Of a stretch of 64,000 bases of DNA, positions 44,914 through 53,295 are shown piece after piece. The stretch is from Halobiforma lacisalsi AJ5 (lineage in GTDB: Archaea > Halobacteriota > Halobacteria > Halobacteriales > Natrialbaceae): NCBI RefSeq assembly GCF_000226975.2, contig NZ_CP019285.1, positions 3,410,001-3,474,000 on the forward strand, given 5' to 3'. Position numbers and translations under genes: made by a program. Position 1 is the stretch's first letter. Each line of letters begins with the position of its first letter. The notes beneath the pieces are model-generated. The model worked only from the letters and a program-made list of their open reading frames with translations, was not told where the DNA came from and searched no databases.

Positions 44914-45924
44914 CTACTTCACCGAATCGTACAGCGACGCGATCCGTCGCATCCCCCAGGTCCCGTACTCGAGGCTGTAGTAGGTCCGCAGATCGGGGTT
45001 GAACTTCGCCTTGTACCGGTTGATCCGGCGGTTGTCCGCGCCGACGAGGTCGTAGCCGGCGAGGCCGCGCTCTATGCCGTCCTCCATGATGGCCCAGTCG
45101 AGCAGGTCGTTCGTCGGGAGGTCGACGTCGGCGTCCGTACGGACGCCGCCGAGCCATCGCCCCGTGGTGTCGCCGTATTCGACCGCGAGGATGCCGCCGA
45201 CGAACTCGTCGTTTACCCGCAGCGTGTAGGGGCGGATCTCGCCGCCCTCGACCCGCTCGTGGAGATCCAGGACGAACGCCGCCGGCACGCGGAAGTCGAT
45301 TCCCTGGGACTCGTAGCGGTTCCGGACCTGGTCCACGATCAGTTCGATTTCCTCGCGCCCGCCGACCGTGATCTCGTAGGCGTCCTCGTCCGCGTTGCGG
45401 ACGTTGCTCCGCGCATCGCTGCTGAACGACCCGAGGAGGTCGTCGCGGTCGCGCTCGAGGTCGACGACGTAGGTGTACTCCGGCGACGCCTCGTACTCGT
45501 TCCACTCGAGCGGGCGAGCGTCCTCGAACGCCGTCGCCGTCCGGACGTGACTGTACTTCGGCGCGAGTTCCGACCGGATCCACTCCGCGCAGTCGTCGAC
45601 GAACGCCTGTCTCCGACTCTCGCGCTTGCGCTGTTTCAGTTTCCCCATGTTCAGGAACGCGGGGCCGAGATAGGGAACCCGGAGGTGTGGCGGCGGGGAG
45701 AACGCCGTCGTGACGACCTTCTTGTCGATCTCGAAGACCGGAAAGAGGCCGACGGGTTCCTGTCCCTTGAACCCGATCAGCGGGTGTACGGTTGCGCCCG
45801 CGTACTCGGCCTGGATCTCGAGGGCCTCGAGTTCGTGCCAGAACCGGCCCTGCGGGGAGCGCTCGACGTAGCCGTTCCAGCGATCCCGGTCCTCCTCGGT
45901 CGCGAGGCGGACGTTGACGCTCAT
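44914..45924 (-). CDS. GNAT/FemAB-like aminoacyl- or acyl-transferase
   Basis: 336 residues. The first domain (about 1-130) contains GRFWHELEALEIQAEYAGA and VGLFPVFEIDK, the second (150-320) contains FSSDARSNVRNADEDAYEI, GGILAVEYGDTTGRWLGGV and LVGADNRRINRYKAKFNPD. This two-domain pattern resembles FemABX/GNAT proteins that add an amino acid or acyl group to an envelope precursor. Donor and acceptor unknown. Cytoplasmic. ATG 45924 is preceded by GGGGAGGG and overlaps the TGA of a leader ORF. Confidence 0.78.
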   Translation of the reverse strand: MSVNVRLATEEDRDRWNGYVERSPQGRFWHELEALEIQAEYAGATVHPLIGFKGQEPVGLFPVFEIDKKVVTTAFSPPPHLRVPYLGPAFLNMGKLKQRKRESRRQAFVDDCAEWIRSELAPKYSHVRTATAFEDARPLEWNEYEASPEYTYVVDLERDRDDLLGSFSSDARSNVRNADEDAYEITVGGREEIELIVDQVRNRYESQGIDFRVPAAFVLDLHERVEGGEIRPYTLRVNDEFVGGILAVEYGDTTGRWLGGVRTDADVDLPTNDLLDWAIMEDGIERGLAGYDLVGADNRRINRYKAKFNPDLRTYYSLEYGTWGMRRIASLYDSVK

Positions 45925-46016
45925 TCGTTCCCTCCCCGGTCGACCGCCGTCTCGCGCCCGCGTTGGACCGCGTGCGATCGGAGTTCCGTACCGCCCGCTC
46001 GTCGATGCTGGTTCAT
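45921..46016 (-). CDS. 31-residue leader ORF before the FemAB-like gene
   Basis: The ORF begins MNQHRRAGGTELRSHAVQRG and ends in TGA overlapping ATG 45924 (ATGA). It starts 24 bases after a CTTACAAAG element. Arg/Gly-rich; no other similarity. Confidence 0.4.
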   Translation of the reverse strand: MNQHRRAGGTELRSHAVQRGRETAVDRGGNE

Positions 46017-46040
46017 AGAGACGACCTCGAGACGAGGGCA

Positions 46041-46049
46041 CTTTGTAAG
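46041..46049 (-). promoter_or_regulatory. CTTACAAAG element before leader ATG 46016
   Basis: Variant of the ATAACAAAG element, like ATTACAAAG at 10032. Spacing 24. Confidence 0.45.
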
Positions 46050-46211
46050 CGCCCGATTTCCGCCGTCGTCCGGGGAGCGGTCGCTCCGCTGCGTGTGGAC
46101 GGGCGACGGGACGACAGTTTCGCGGTTCCACAACGCTAACGCGGGGGTGTGTCCGACCATCGTTCGGAGCGCCGAACGGTCGTCGATCCCTGACAGTCGG
46201 TTATGCGACCA

Positions 46212-46220
46212 GTAACAATG
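46212..46220 (+). promoter_or_regulatory. GTAACAATG element, 25 bases before ATG 46246
   Basis: Variant with the standard spacing, followed by CCCG as at 6852 and 10032. Confidence 0.5.
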
Positions 46221-46245
46221 CCCGAACCGGTCGACGCGTCGATGG

Positions 46246-47295
46246 ATGAAGGAACGTCTGATTCGAACGGTACGACCGCTCGGCGTCGGCCGCAGGCCGT
46301 TCGCGGGAGTCCCGACCGACCTGGTCGGGCTGACCGGATTCGCCCTCGCAGCGGCCACGCTCCTTGCGGTCGTCGACGTCTCGTCGCCGGTCCTCCGCGC
46401 CGCGGTCGGAGCCCCGCTGCTCTTTCTCGCACCGGGGTACGCCGTCGTCTCGACCCTGTTCCCCCGTGCTCGAGGGGCTGGAGTCGACACCGGGACCGAC
46501 ACCGACGGCGGCGACGGCTCGCTAATCGGCCAGACCGAGTCCCCGACTGACGCCGAACGCGCCGCGCTCGCGTTCGGGCTGAGTTTCGCGGTGCTGCCGC
46601 TGCTCGGCCTGGGAATCGCCGCCCTCTCCTGGCGGTTCGAGACGACGACGATCGTCGGCACCGTCACTGGATTCGTCCTGGTCACGACCGCGTTCGCCGC
46701 CATCCGTCGGATTCGCGTCTCCCCGCGGGACCGGTACTGCCTCGGACTCGATGGCAAGCTCCGACGGCTCCGCGCGGCGATCTTCGGGAGTCGATCGCTG
46801 ACTGCGACCGCGATCAACCTCGTCCTGGTCGTCAGCGTACTCCTCGCGCTCACGTCCGTCGGGTACGGACTCGCAGCGCCACAGGACGGGGAGCGATACA
46901 CCGATCTCCGCCTGCTCACCGAGGACGAGTCCGGCGAGTACGTGGTCGGCGATCACGCCGATAGCGTCGAACCCGGCGAGTCGATCCCGGTCACGATCGC
47001 CGTCGAGAACCAGGAAGGCGAATCGATGGAGTACACCGTCGTTGTCCAGGAACAGTGGGTCGATGGGGACGGCACCGTTCTCGAGCGCAACGAGCTCCGC
47101 CGGGTCGACTACAGCGTGGCCGACGGCGCGACTGCCCGCGGCGACCGCGAGGTGACGCCCGAAGCCGAGGCGGGCGAGGTCCGGATCGCCGTCATGCTGT
47201 TCGCCGGCGACGTGCCGGAGGACCCGACGACCGACGACGCCTACCGGCACGCCCACTTCTGGGTCGAGATCGAGGACGATCCCGAGGTCGAGTAA
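46246..47295 (+). CDS. DUF1616 membrane protein, paralogue 2
   Basis: 349 residues. Membrane segments at about 24-45, 50-65, 105-150 and 183-205 and an external beta domain ending in AHFWVEIEDD. Same C-terminal domain as the paralogue at 18832. It is divergent from the FemAB-like gene. The hydrophilic insert at about 68-105 is longer than in the paralogue. ATG 46246 is leaderless by spacing. Confidence 0.82.
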   Translation: MKERLIRTVRPLGVGRRPFAGVPTDLVGLTGFALAAATLLAVVDVSSPVLRAAVGAPLLFLAPGYAVVSTLFPRARGAGVDTGTDTDGGDGSLIGQTESPTDAERAALAFGLSFAVLPLLGLGIAALSWRFETTTIVGTVTGFVLVTTAFAAIRRIRVSPRDRYCLGLDGKLRRLRAAIFGSRSLTATAINLVLVVSVLLALTSVGYGLAAPQDGERYTDLRLLTEDESGEYVVGDHADSVEPGESIPVTIAVENQEGESMEYTVVVQEQWVDGDGTVLERNELRRVDYSVADGATARGDREVTPEAEAGEVRIAVMLFAGDVPEDPTTDDAYRHAHFWVEIEDDPEVE

Positions 47296-47586
47296 CGAGC
47301 GACGATCGGCGACCCGACGCTCGAGGTCACCTTTCTTCGAAGCGTTCGTTTTCGCAGGTGCCTCCCTCCTTCCTCCGCATGTCCGTCGTCGGTTTCCCGT
47401 CGCAGTCTCCGATCGGAGAGAGGCCGATCGTTCGGTCCCGCTCGAGCGGCTATGCTCCGTTACGGGCCCGCCCGGAGACCAGCGACCGCGGACCGGTCTC
47501 CCGCCCATTCGACGGGCGCTCGACGGTCCTGCTGGTCCGATCGAGGTTCGGGCGGTAGCCTCCATCACACGTCCGGAATGCGGAGA
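47296..47586. other. Spacer without a supported gene
   Basis: No frame with haloarchaeal character. Only the promoter element at its right end is supported. Confidence 0.4.
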
Positions 47587-47595
47587 ATAACAAGG
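47587..47595 (+). promoter_or_regulatory. ATAACAAGG element, 31 bases before ATG 47627
   Basis: One mismatch to consensus, spacing 31, so a 5' UTR of about 5 bases is expected. Confidence 0.45.
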
Positions 47596-47626
47596 GCTAC
47601 GACGGGACAACGACGGAGCAATTCGA

Positions 47627-49510
47627 ATGTCTCCCCACACAGTCGCCAACGCGGAACCGTTCAGGAAACTCGCCCTCGCGATCGGGTTTCTGGCCCTCGC
47701 CGGCAGCGCCTTCCTGGCTCGTTCTGCCCCGGCGACGGGGTACGAACTGTCGATCTTCACCTCGACCCCGCCGCTGGTCTGGGCCGGCCTCCTGCTGGCG
47801 GCGGCGATCGCCCTGACCGTCGCGTTCGTCCCGCCGGGCGGAAGCGAGAACCGGACCGACGACTCGAGGGGCCGAACCGGAACGGGAACGAGAACGAGAA
47901 CGAGGACCAGACCCGTCGCCCTGCTGCTCGGCGGGCTCTCGATGGCCCTCTTTGCCGGCTTGCCGATCGTCCGCGGCTACCGCTTCTTCGGCCGTCACGA
48001 TTCCCTGACCCACCTCGGCTGGGCCCGGGCCATCAGCGAAGGGACGATCGTTCCGTTCGACCTCTACTACCCCGGGATTCACACCGTGACCGTGCTCACC
48101 AGTTCCGTCCTCGGGACGCCGCTGGCACGCTCGATGCTCTACGTGGTGTTGCTCGCGGTGCTCGTGTTCTGTACGTTCGTCCCGCTGTGCGTCGGCACGA
48201 TCGTCGAGGACCGGCGAGCGGTCACGATCGCGACGTTCGCCGGTTTCCTCCTCCTGCCGGTGACGACCATCTCGATGTACATGTCCGCCCACGCGATGTC
48301 GCAGGCGGTCATGTTCTCGGCGCTGTTTTTCTACCTGTTGATCCGGTACGTCCGTGCCGACCGGACGACCGCGACGGTCTCGGCGACCGGCACGCTCCTT
48401 GCACTGGCCGCGGTCGCGACCGTCGTCTACCACCCACAGCTGGTGGCCCACCTGATCGTCGCCCTGGCGGGGATCGCCCTCGTTCAGTTCCTCGCACGCC
48501 GCGTCGCGAGCGACGGGCGCGTCGCCGGCCAGTCGACCGTCTACGGCCACACGCTCCTGTTGATCGCGCTCTTTCTCGTCTGGACGTCGAACCACGGTTT
48601 CTTCAGCGGGATGGCCGGGCACTACCTCGGCGCTGCCGTCGAGTTCCTCCTCGAGGGCCGTGGCGGTGCCGACACCGTCGCGGCACAGGGCGCGTCGCTG
48701 TCCGCGATCGGCGGGAGCCTGACGGAGGTGTTCGTCAAGCTGTTTCTCGCACAGCTCGTGTTCACGCTGCTGGCCGCCGCGCTGGTGACGGGGATCGTGA
48801 TCTCGCGGTCCTCGCTGCTGCGGCGGGTCCGACCGGAGACGACGTACTTCACCGTCGCCCTGCTCGGGCTGGGACCGCTGTTCCTGATCTACTTCGTCGC
48901 CCCCGACTCGACGATGCACTTCCGCGTGTTCGGACTGATGATGGTCTTCGTCACGGTTCTGGGCTCGATCGCGCTGTTCGGGCTCTACGCGTGGGCGACC
49001 GACTCGAGAGGGCCCCGCTCGAGGATGAGCGTGCGGCTGCCGGGTGGTCGACCGCTGTTCGCGGTCGGGTTCGCGCTGTTGCTCGTGCTCTCGCTTGCGG
49101 CCGTCTTCCCCTCGCCGTACACGTACAACGCGTCGCCACACGTCAGCGAGGCGGAGATGGGCGGCTACGAGGCTGCGTTCGACGAGAGCGTCGAGGACGT
49201 GCCGTTCGTCGGGCTCCGGAACGGTCCGAACCGATACGACGACGCGATCAACGGAAACGAGGATCGGATGCGGCTTCACGAGGGGCCTCCCGAGGGCGGA
49301 CTCGGCTCGAATCTCGCGGAGCAGTACGACGAGAATCGGTACCTCGTCCTCACCAGGTCCGACTACGAGCGGGAGACAGTCGCCTACCGGGAACTCCGGC
49401 ACACGGAGAGCGAACTCGATGCGGTCGACTCTCAGCCGGGGGTCGATCGACTCCGGTCGAACGGCGAGTTCCACCTCTACTGGATCGACGGCGGCGACAG
49501 TCCCGCCTGA
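47627..49510 (+). CDS. Large polytopic membrane protein, paralogue of the gene at 1-1266
   Basis: 627 residues with about 12-14 hydrophobic segments and an external C-terminal region (residues 500-620) rich in Tyr, Arg and Glu. ATGYE near residue 36 and RHDSLTHLGWARAI near 122 match the partial gene at 1-1266. A Thr-Arg repeat lies at about 83-93. The C-terminal hydrophilic domain and His-Asp motif near the membrane recall polytopic glycosyltransferases, but I cannot place it in a named family. It lies upstream of a phosphodiesterase and flippase. Confidence 0.78.
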   Translation: MSPHTVANAEPFRKLALAIGFLALAGSAFLARSAPATGYELSIFTSTPPLVWAGLLLAAAIALTVAFVPPGGSENRTDDSRGRTGTGTRTRTRTRPVALLLGGLSMALFAGLPIVRGYRFFGRHDSLTHLGWARAISEGTIVPFDLYYPGIHTVTVLTSSVLGTPLARSMLYVVLLAVLVFCTFVPLCVGTIVEDRRAVTIATFAGFLLLPVTTISMYMSAHAMSQAVMFSALFFYLLIRYVRADRTTATVSATGTLLALAAVATVVYHPQLVAHLIVALAGIALVQFLARRVASDGRVAGQSTVYGHTLLLIALFLVWTSNHGFFSGMAGHYLGAAVEFLLEGRGGADTVAAQGASLSAIGGSLTEVFVKLFLAQLVFTLLAAALVTGIVISRSSLLRRVRPETTYFTVALLGLGPLFLIYFVAPDSTMHFRVFGLMMVFVTVLGSIALFGLYAWATDSRGPRSRMSVRLPGGRPLFAVGFALLLVLSLAAVFPSPYTYNASPHVSEAEMGGYEAAFDESVEDVPFVGLRNGPNRYDDAINGNEDRMRLHEGPPEGGLGSNLAEQYDENRYLVLTRSDYERETVAYRELRHTESELDAVDSQPGVDRLRSNGEFHLYWIDGGDSPA

Positions 49511-49571
49511 TCGGCTCGCCACACCGCGGGGCGGCCGGGTTTTGGAGCTACTACTGTCCCGAAACCGCGCG

Positions 49572-49580
49572 ATAACAAAG
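49572..49580 (+). promoter_or_regulatory. ATAACAAAG element, 25 bases before leader ATG 49606
   Basis: Exact consensus at the standard spacing. Confidence 0.6.
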
Positions 49581-49605
49581 CACGCGACGACGGTCCGTTC
49601 GAGTA

Positions 49606-49728
49606 ATGAATCGGCCGAACGACCCGACTCGAAAGCGACGTGTCGACCACGACGGTGACGGTATCGACCCGGCCCCGAGTCACGCTCCGATCGTCTCTGC
49701 AACCTCGTGGAGGGGGCGGGAACGATGA
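49606..49728 (+). CDS. 40-residue leader ORF before the phosphodiesterase
   Basis: Begins MNRPNDPTRKRRVDHDGDGI at the leaderless position and ends in TGA overlapping ATG 49725 (ATGA). GGAGGGGG inside the ORF is the Shine-Dalgarno site of the next gene. It is the longest of the promoter-positioned leader ORFs apart from those at 17560 and 60368. Confidence 0.45.
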   Translation: MNRPNDPTRKRRVDHDGDGIDPAPSHAPIVSATSWRGRER

Positions 49729-51422
49729 AGACGGTCGTCATCGGACTCGATGCGCTCGATTTCCGCTACGTGGACCGGTTCGCCGACGCCACCCCCAACC
49801 TCCAGCGGCTCCGGGAACGCGGCCTCGAGGCGCGCCTCGAGTCGACCCACCCGCCGTGGACGGGCAGCGCCTGGCCCTCGATGTACACCGGCACGGATCC
49901 GAGCCACCACGGGGTCTACGGGTTCTTCGCCTACGACGGCTACCCCGACGAGGCGCAACTCGTCTCCCGCAGCGACGTTCGCCGACCCGCGCTCTGGGAT
50001 TACCTCTCTCACTCCCGGGACGGCGGTCGATCGATCGTCATGAACGTCCCCGTGACCCATCCCGCCGAGCCGATCGAGGGCGCGCTCGTGCCCGGTTACC
50101 TCGCCGTCGAGGACGACCCGGGCCATCCGGAGGGGATCCGCGACGAGCTGTCGGCAGCGATCGGCGAGGAGTACACCATCTACTCACGAGCGGAAGTCAG
50201 CGACGACAAAGACGAGAAGTTCGAGGGCTACCTCGACCTGATCGAACAACGTCGACGCGCGGCGGTCGAACTGGTCGAGCGCGAGGAGTGGGAACTCGCC
50301 GTCCTACAGGTTCAGAAGACCGACGCCGTCTTCCACAACTTCGAGCGAGACGAGGCGTTTCGACGGATCTACGCGGCCGCGGACCGGCTGGTCGGCGACG
50401 TGCTCGAGGCGGTCGACGACGACGCGGTCAACGTCGTCGTCTGCTCGGATCACGGGATCGGTCCCGTCACCGGCTACAACGTTCACGTCAACGAAGTCCT
50501 CCGGGATCACGGCTTCGTCGAGACGACCGACGAGACGGATCGACCGACCATCGGGACGGAGAAGGCATCGCTGGTCGAGGGTAACGGCTCCGGCGGTCCG
50601 GGCCCGAGCCAGGGTCCGGGGCCGGCCGACGATAGAGCCGAAACGGCACGGAACGGCGGCAACGGGTCCTCGCCCCTCCTCGAGGGGACCGTCCGTGCCG
50701 GCCAACGCCTCGCCTCACGCGTCGGCGTCGAACCGGCCGACGTCTACGCCGCCGCCGAGCGCGTCGGCCTCGAGTCGACCCTGCTCCGGTTGGCCCCCGA
50801 CGACGTCAAATCGGCCGCCACCGAGAGCGTCGACTGGCGCAACTCCCGGGCGTACTGCGCGGACGGCACCCGGATGGGCGTCCGGATCAACGTCGCCGGC
50901 CGGGACTCCCAGGGCGTCGTCCCACAGTCGGCCTACGAGTCGACCAGGGACGAGATCATCGAGATACTTGGCGACCTCGAGACGCCCGACGGCGAGCCGG
51001 TCTTCGAGTACGTCTGCCGGCGCGAGGAGCTCTACGACGGCCCCTACGTCGACCGGGCGCCGGACGTCTGCTTCCTCCCGACCGACATGAACCACCTCGT
51101 CTCGAGTACCCTCTACGGGCGGCGGTTCGTGAGCGTCGACACGTACAACCACAAGCGCGACGGCGTGTTCATCGGTGCCGGACCCGCCTTCTCAGCTTCC
51201 GGACCGGATCGGTTCTCGCTCACCGACGTCGCCCCGATCGCGATGGCGCTACTCGACCGTCCGGTCCCCGAACGGATGACGGGGTCGGTACCGCCCGGCG
51301 TCCTCTCGGCAGACGTCCGCCGAAGTGACTACGGCGACATCCCCTACGGGCGGACGACCGTCGAGCCGACCGCCGACGACGGCGAAGTGACCGAACGACT
51401 CGAGGACCTCGGGTACCTCTGA
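49725..51422 (+). CDS. Alkaline phosphatase superfamily phosphodiesterase, paralogue 3
   Basis: 565 residues from ATG 49725. VVIGLDALDF (Asp), PPWTGSAWPSMYTGTDPSHHG (nucleophile Thr), TDAVFHNFERDE (Asp, His), CSDHGIGPVTG (Asp-His) and YNHKRDGVF (His) form the metal site. It has a Gly/Pro-rich insert at about 285-320. It ends in RLEDLGYL with no further residues. Its stop overlaps the ATG of the flippase (TGATG), so the two are co-translated and probably act together on a lipid-linked glycan before or during export. Confidence 0.88.
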   Translation: MKTVVIGLDALDFRYVDRFADATPNLQRLRERGLEARLESTHPPWTGSAWPSMYTGTDPSHHGVYGFFAYDGYPDEAQLVSRSDVRRPALWDYLSHSRDGGRSIVMNVPVTHPAEPIEGALVPGYLAVEDDPGHPEGIRDELSAAIGEEYTIYSRAEVSDDKDEKFEGYLDLIEQRRRAAVELVEREEWELAVLQVQKTDAVFHNFERDEAFRRIYAAADRLVGDVLEAVDDDAVNVVVCSDHGIGPVTGYNVHVNEVLRDHGFVETTDETDRPTIGTEKASLVEGNGSGGPGPSQGPGPADDRAETARNGGNGSSPLLEGTVRAGQRLASRVGVEPADVYAAAERVGLESTLLRLAPDDVKSAATESVDWRNSRAYCADGTRMGVRINVAGRDSQGVVPQSAYESTRDEIIEILGDLETPDGEPVFEYVCRREELYDGPYVDRAPDVCFLPTDMNHLVSSTLYGRRFVSVDTYNHKRDGVFIGAGPAFSASGPDRFSLTDVAPIAMALLDRPVPERMTGSVPPGVLSADVRRSDYGDIPYGRTTVEPTADDGEVTERLEDLGYL

Positions 51423-52981
51423 TGGCCGACCAGGCGCGCGAACTCTCCGCGTTGCTCTCGAGTGCGGCGATCGTGATGGTCGGCGGCATCATGGGCTCGG
51501 CCGCCAAGTTGGCCGAACGGATCGTCATCGGTCGCTTGCTCTCGCCGGATGCCTACGGCGAGGTCAGCGTCGGACTCGCGCTGTTGACCGTCTCCGTGAC
51601 GATCGCACTGGCGGGCTGTACCCAGGGCGTTTCCCGGTTCATTCCGCGGTACGACTCGACGTCCGACAAGCGCGGCGTCTGGGTGAGCGGACTGCTCGTT
51701 GCGATTCCGCTGTCGGTCGCGTTCGGGACCGCAATGTTCCTCTTCGCGGAGACGCTCGCGGATCGACTGTTCGAAACCGGAGAGGCGGTGACGTTCGTCC
51801 GCCTGCTCGCGGTCTCGCTCCCGTTCGTCGCGGGCTTTCGGATCGCGGTCGCGGGGATTCGTGGCCACGAGAACACGGTCTATCGGACCGTCGTCCGCGA
51901 CGTGCTCGATCCCGGCCTGCGGATCGGGCTGATCGCCGCACTGTTGCTGGCCGGCTTCGGAATCGCAGCCGCGGGCGTCGCCTATCTCCTCGCGTCCGTC
52001 ATCGCGCTGGTCGTCGCCCACGTTCTGCTCGGACGGCTCATGCCGCTGGTCGGGGACGTGAGGACGCACGTGCCCGAACTCGTCCGGTTCTCCGCGCCGC
52101 TCGTGGTCTCGACCGTCGTGAGCATCCTCCTTACCCGGACGGACACCCTGATGCTCGGCTACTTCCGCAGTTCCTACGAGGTCGGCATGTACGACGCGGC
52201 CTACCCGATCGCGGGCGGGTTACTCGTCGTCCTCTCGGCCTTCGGGTTCCTCTATCTCCCGATCGCCTCGCGACTCGACGCGGAAGGCGACCGCGAGGCC
52301 GTCGACGACATCTACGCGACGACGACGAAATGGGTTTACGTCGTTACCTTCCCGGCGTTCCTGCTGTTCGTCGTGTTTCCGGAGGACGTCATCGGGTTGT
52401 TCTTCGGGCCCGAATACGCGGACGCGGCGACCGTCCTGCCCGTTCTCGCGGCTGGCTTCTTCTTCAGCGCCGCTGCCGGACGCGACCGGGAGACGCTGTC
52501 GGCACTCGGCGCGACCTCCTGGATCGCCGTCGGCAACGTCGCCGCACTGGCGCTTAACGTCTTGATCAACCTGATCGTCATCCCGCGCTACGGATTCCTC
52601 GGCGCTGGGTTCGCCTCGGTCACATCGCTGATCTCGCTGCATCTCGTGATCTGTACGGTCCTTGCGGTCCAGTACGGGATTACGCCGTTTTCACCCGCCG
52701 CGAACCGGACGTATCTCTCGCTTCCCGCGGTCTTGCTCCCGGTCGCGTACGTGCTGGCACCGGCGATCTCGATCTCCGTGCTGACGATCGGTCCGTTCCT
52801 GGTCGTCGCCGGCCTCACGTCGTTGTGCGTCGTCGCCGTCGCCGGCGGCCTCGAGGCCAACGACGCGGTCGTCGTCGACGTCCTCGAGGACACGGTCGGC
52901 GTCTCGCTTCCGTTCGTCCGACGGTGGCTCCCCAACGGGGAGAGCGACGAGGCGATCTCCGACGCGAGTTCCCCGAACTAG
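51422..52981 (+). CDS. MATE/Wzx-type polysaccharide flippase
   Basis: 519 residues, about 14 membrane segments. AKLAERIVIGRLLSPDAYGEVSVG, FSAPLVVSTVVSILLTRTDTLMLGYF and DAAYPIAGGLLV are typical of the Wzx/polysaccharide biosynthesis family. PEDVIGLFFGPEYADAATVLPVLAAGFFF is the second-half signature. It likely moves lipid-linked glycan across the cytoplasmic membrane. Translationally coupled to the phosphodiesterase. Confidence 0.9.
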   Translation: MADQARELSALLSSAAIVMVGGIMGSAAKLAERIVIGRLLSPDAYGEVSVGLALLTVSVTIALAGCTQGVSRFIPRYDSTSDKRGVWVSGLLVAIPLSVAFGTAMFLFAETLADRLFETGEAVTFVRLLAVSLPFVAGFRIAVAGIRGHENTVYRTVVRDVLDPGLRIGLIAALLLAGFGIAAAGVAYLLASVIALVVAHVLLGRLMPLVGDVRTHVPELVRFSAPLVVSTVVSILLTRTDTLMLGYFRSSYEVGMYDAAYPIAGGLLVVLSAFGFLYLPIASRLDAEGDREAVDDIYATTTKWVYVVTFPAFLLFVVFPEDVIGLFFGPEYADAATVLPVLAAGFFFSAAAGRDRETLSALGATSWIAVGNVAALALNVLINLIVIPRYGFLGAGFASVTSLISLHLVICTVLAVQYGITPFSPAANRTYLSLPAVLLPVAYVLAPAISISVLTIGPFLVVAGLTSLCVVAVAGGLEANDAVVVDVLEDTVGVSLPFVRRWLPNGESDEAISDASSPN

Positions 52982-53161
52982 CTCGTTCCGGGGAGTAATC
53001 CGGTATTTATTCGGGGCCGTTCCGCCCACAGTCCTTGCTCTCGGCGAAAGCGACGTGGGTCCTGTTACCGAACGGGCTGGTTGACTCCTCTCGAGTGCGC
53101 TGCTGAAACGGTTCGTATCCGGTCGTGACTCGTGGTCTCCCCCGGTCCCGGCGCAGACACC
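52982..53161. other. Spacer downstream of the flippase, no feature seen
   Basis: No supported gene or repeat; the sequence becomes AT-rich at its right edge. Confidence 0.4.
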
Positions 53162-53206
53162 TCATGGAATATTTAACAATATGGCACTTTATTCATTATT
53201 CCATGA
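53162..53206. promoter_or_regulatory. AT-rich inverted repeat TCATGGAAT / ATTCCATGA
   Basis: Nine-base arms at 53162-53170 and 53198-53206. Three ATGAAT units follow (about 53203, 53216, 53224). It lies 90-130 bases upstream of the beta-helix gene and could be an operator or an AT-rich regulatory loop. Confidence 0.45.
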
Positions 53207-53264
53207 ATGTATCCTCATGAATTGATGAATACTTAATCGAATGTGACCTACTGGAAGATAAAAC

Positions 53265-53270
53265 TTATAT
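53265..53270 (+). promoter_or_regulatory. TATA box TTATAT, 25 bases before ATG 53296
   Basis: The spacing selects ATG 53296 as leaderless start over the upstream ATG 53275. Confidence 0.5.
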
Positions 53271-53295
53271 CGTTATGATTCAGTTAACCGGACGC

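Noticed and set aside
53275-53295. ATG 53275 as start of the beta-helix protein
   Set aside because: It lies only 5 bases after the TATA box; ATG 53296 is at the leaderless distance of 25.
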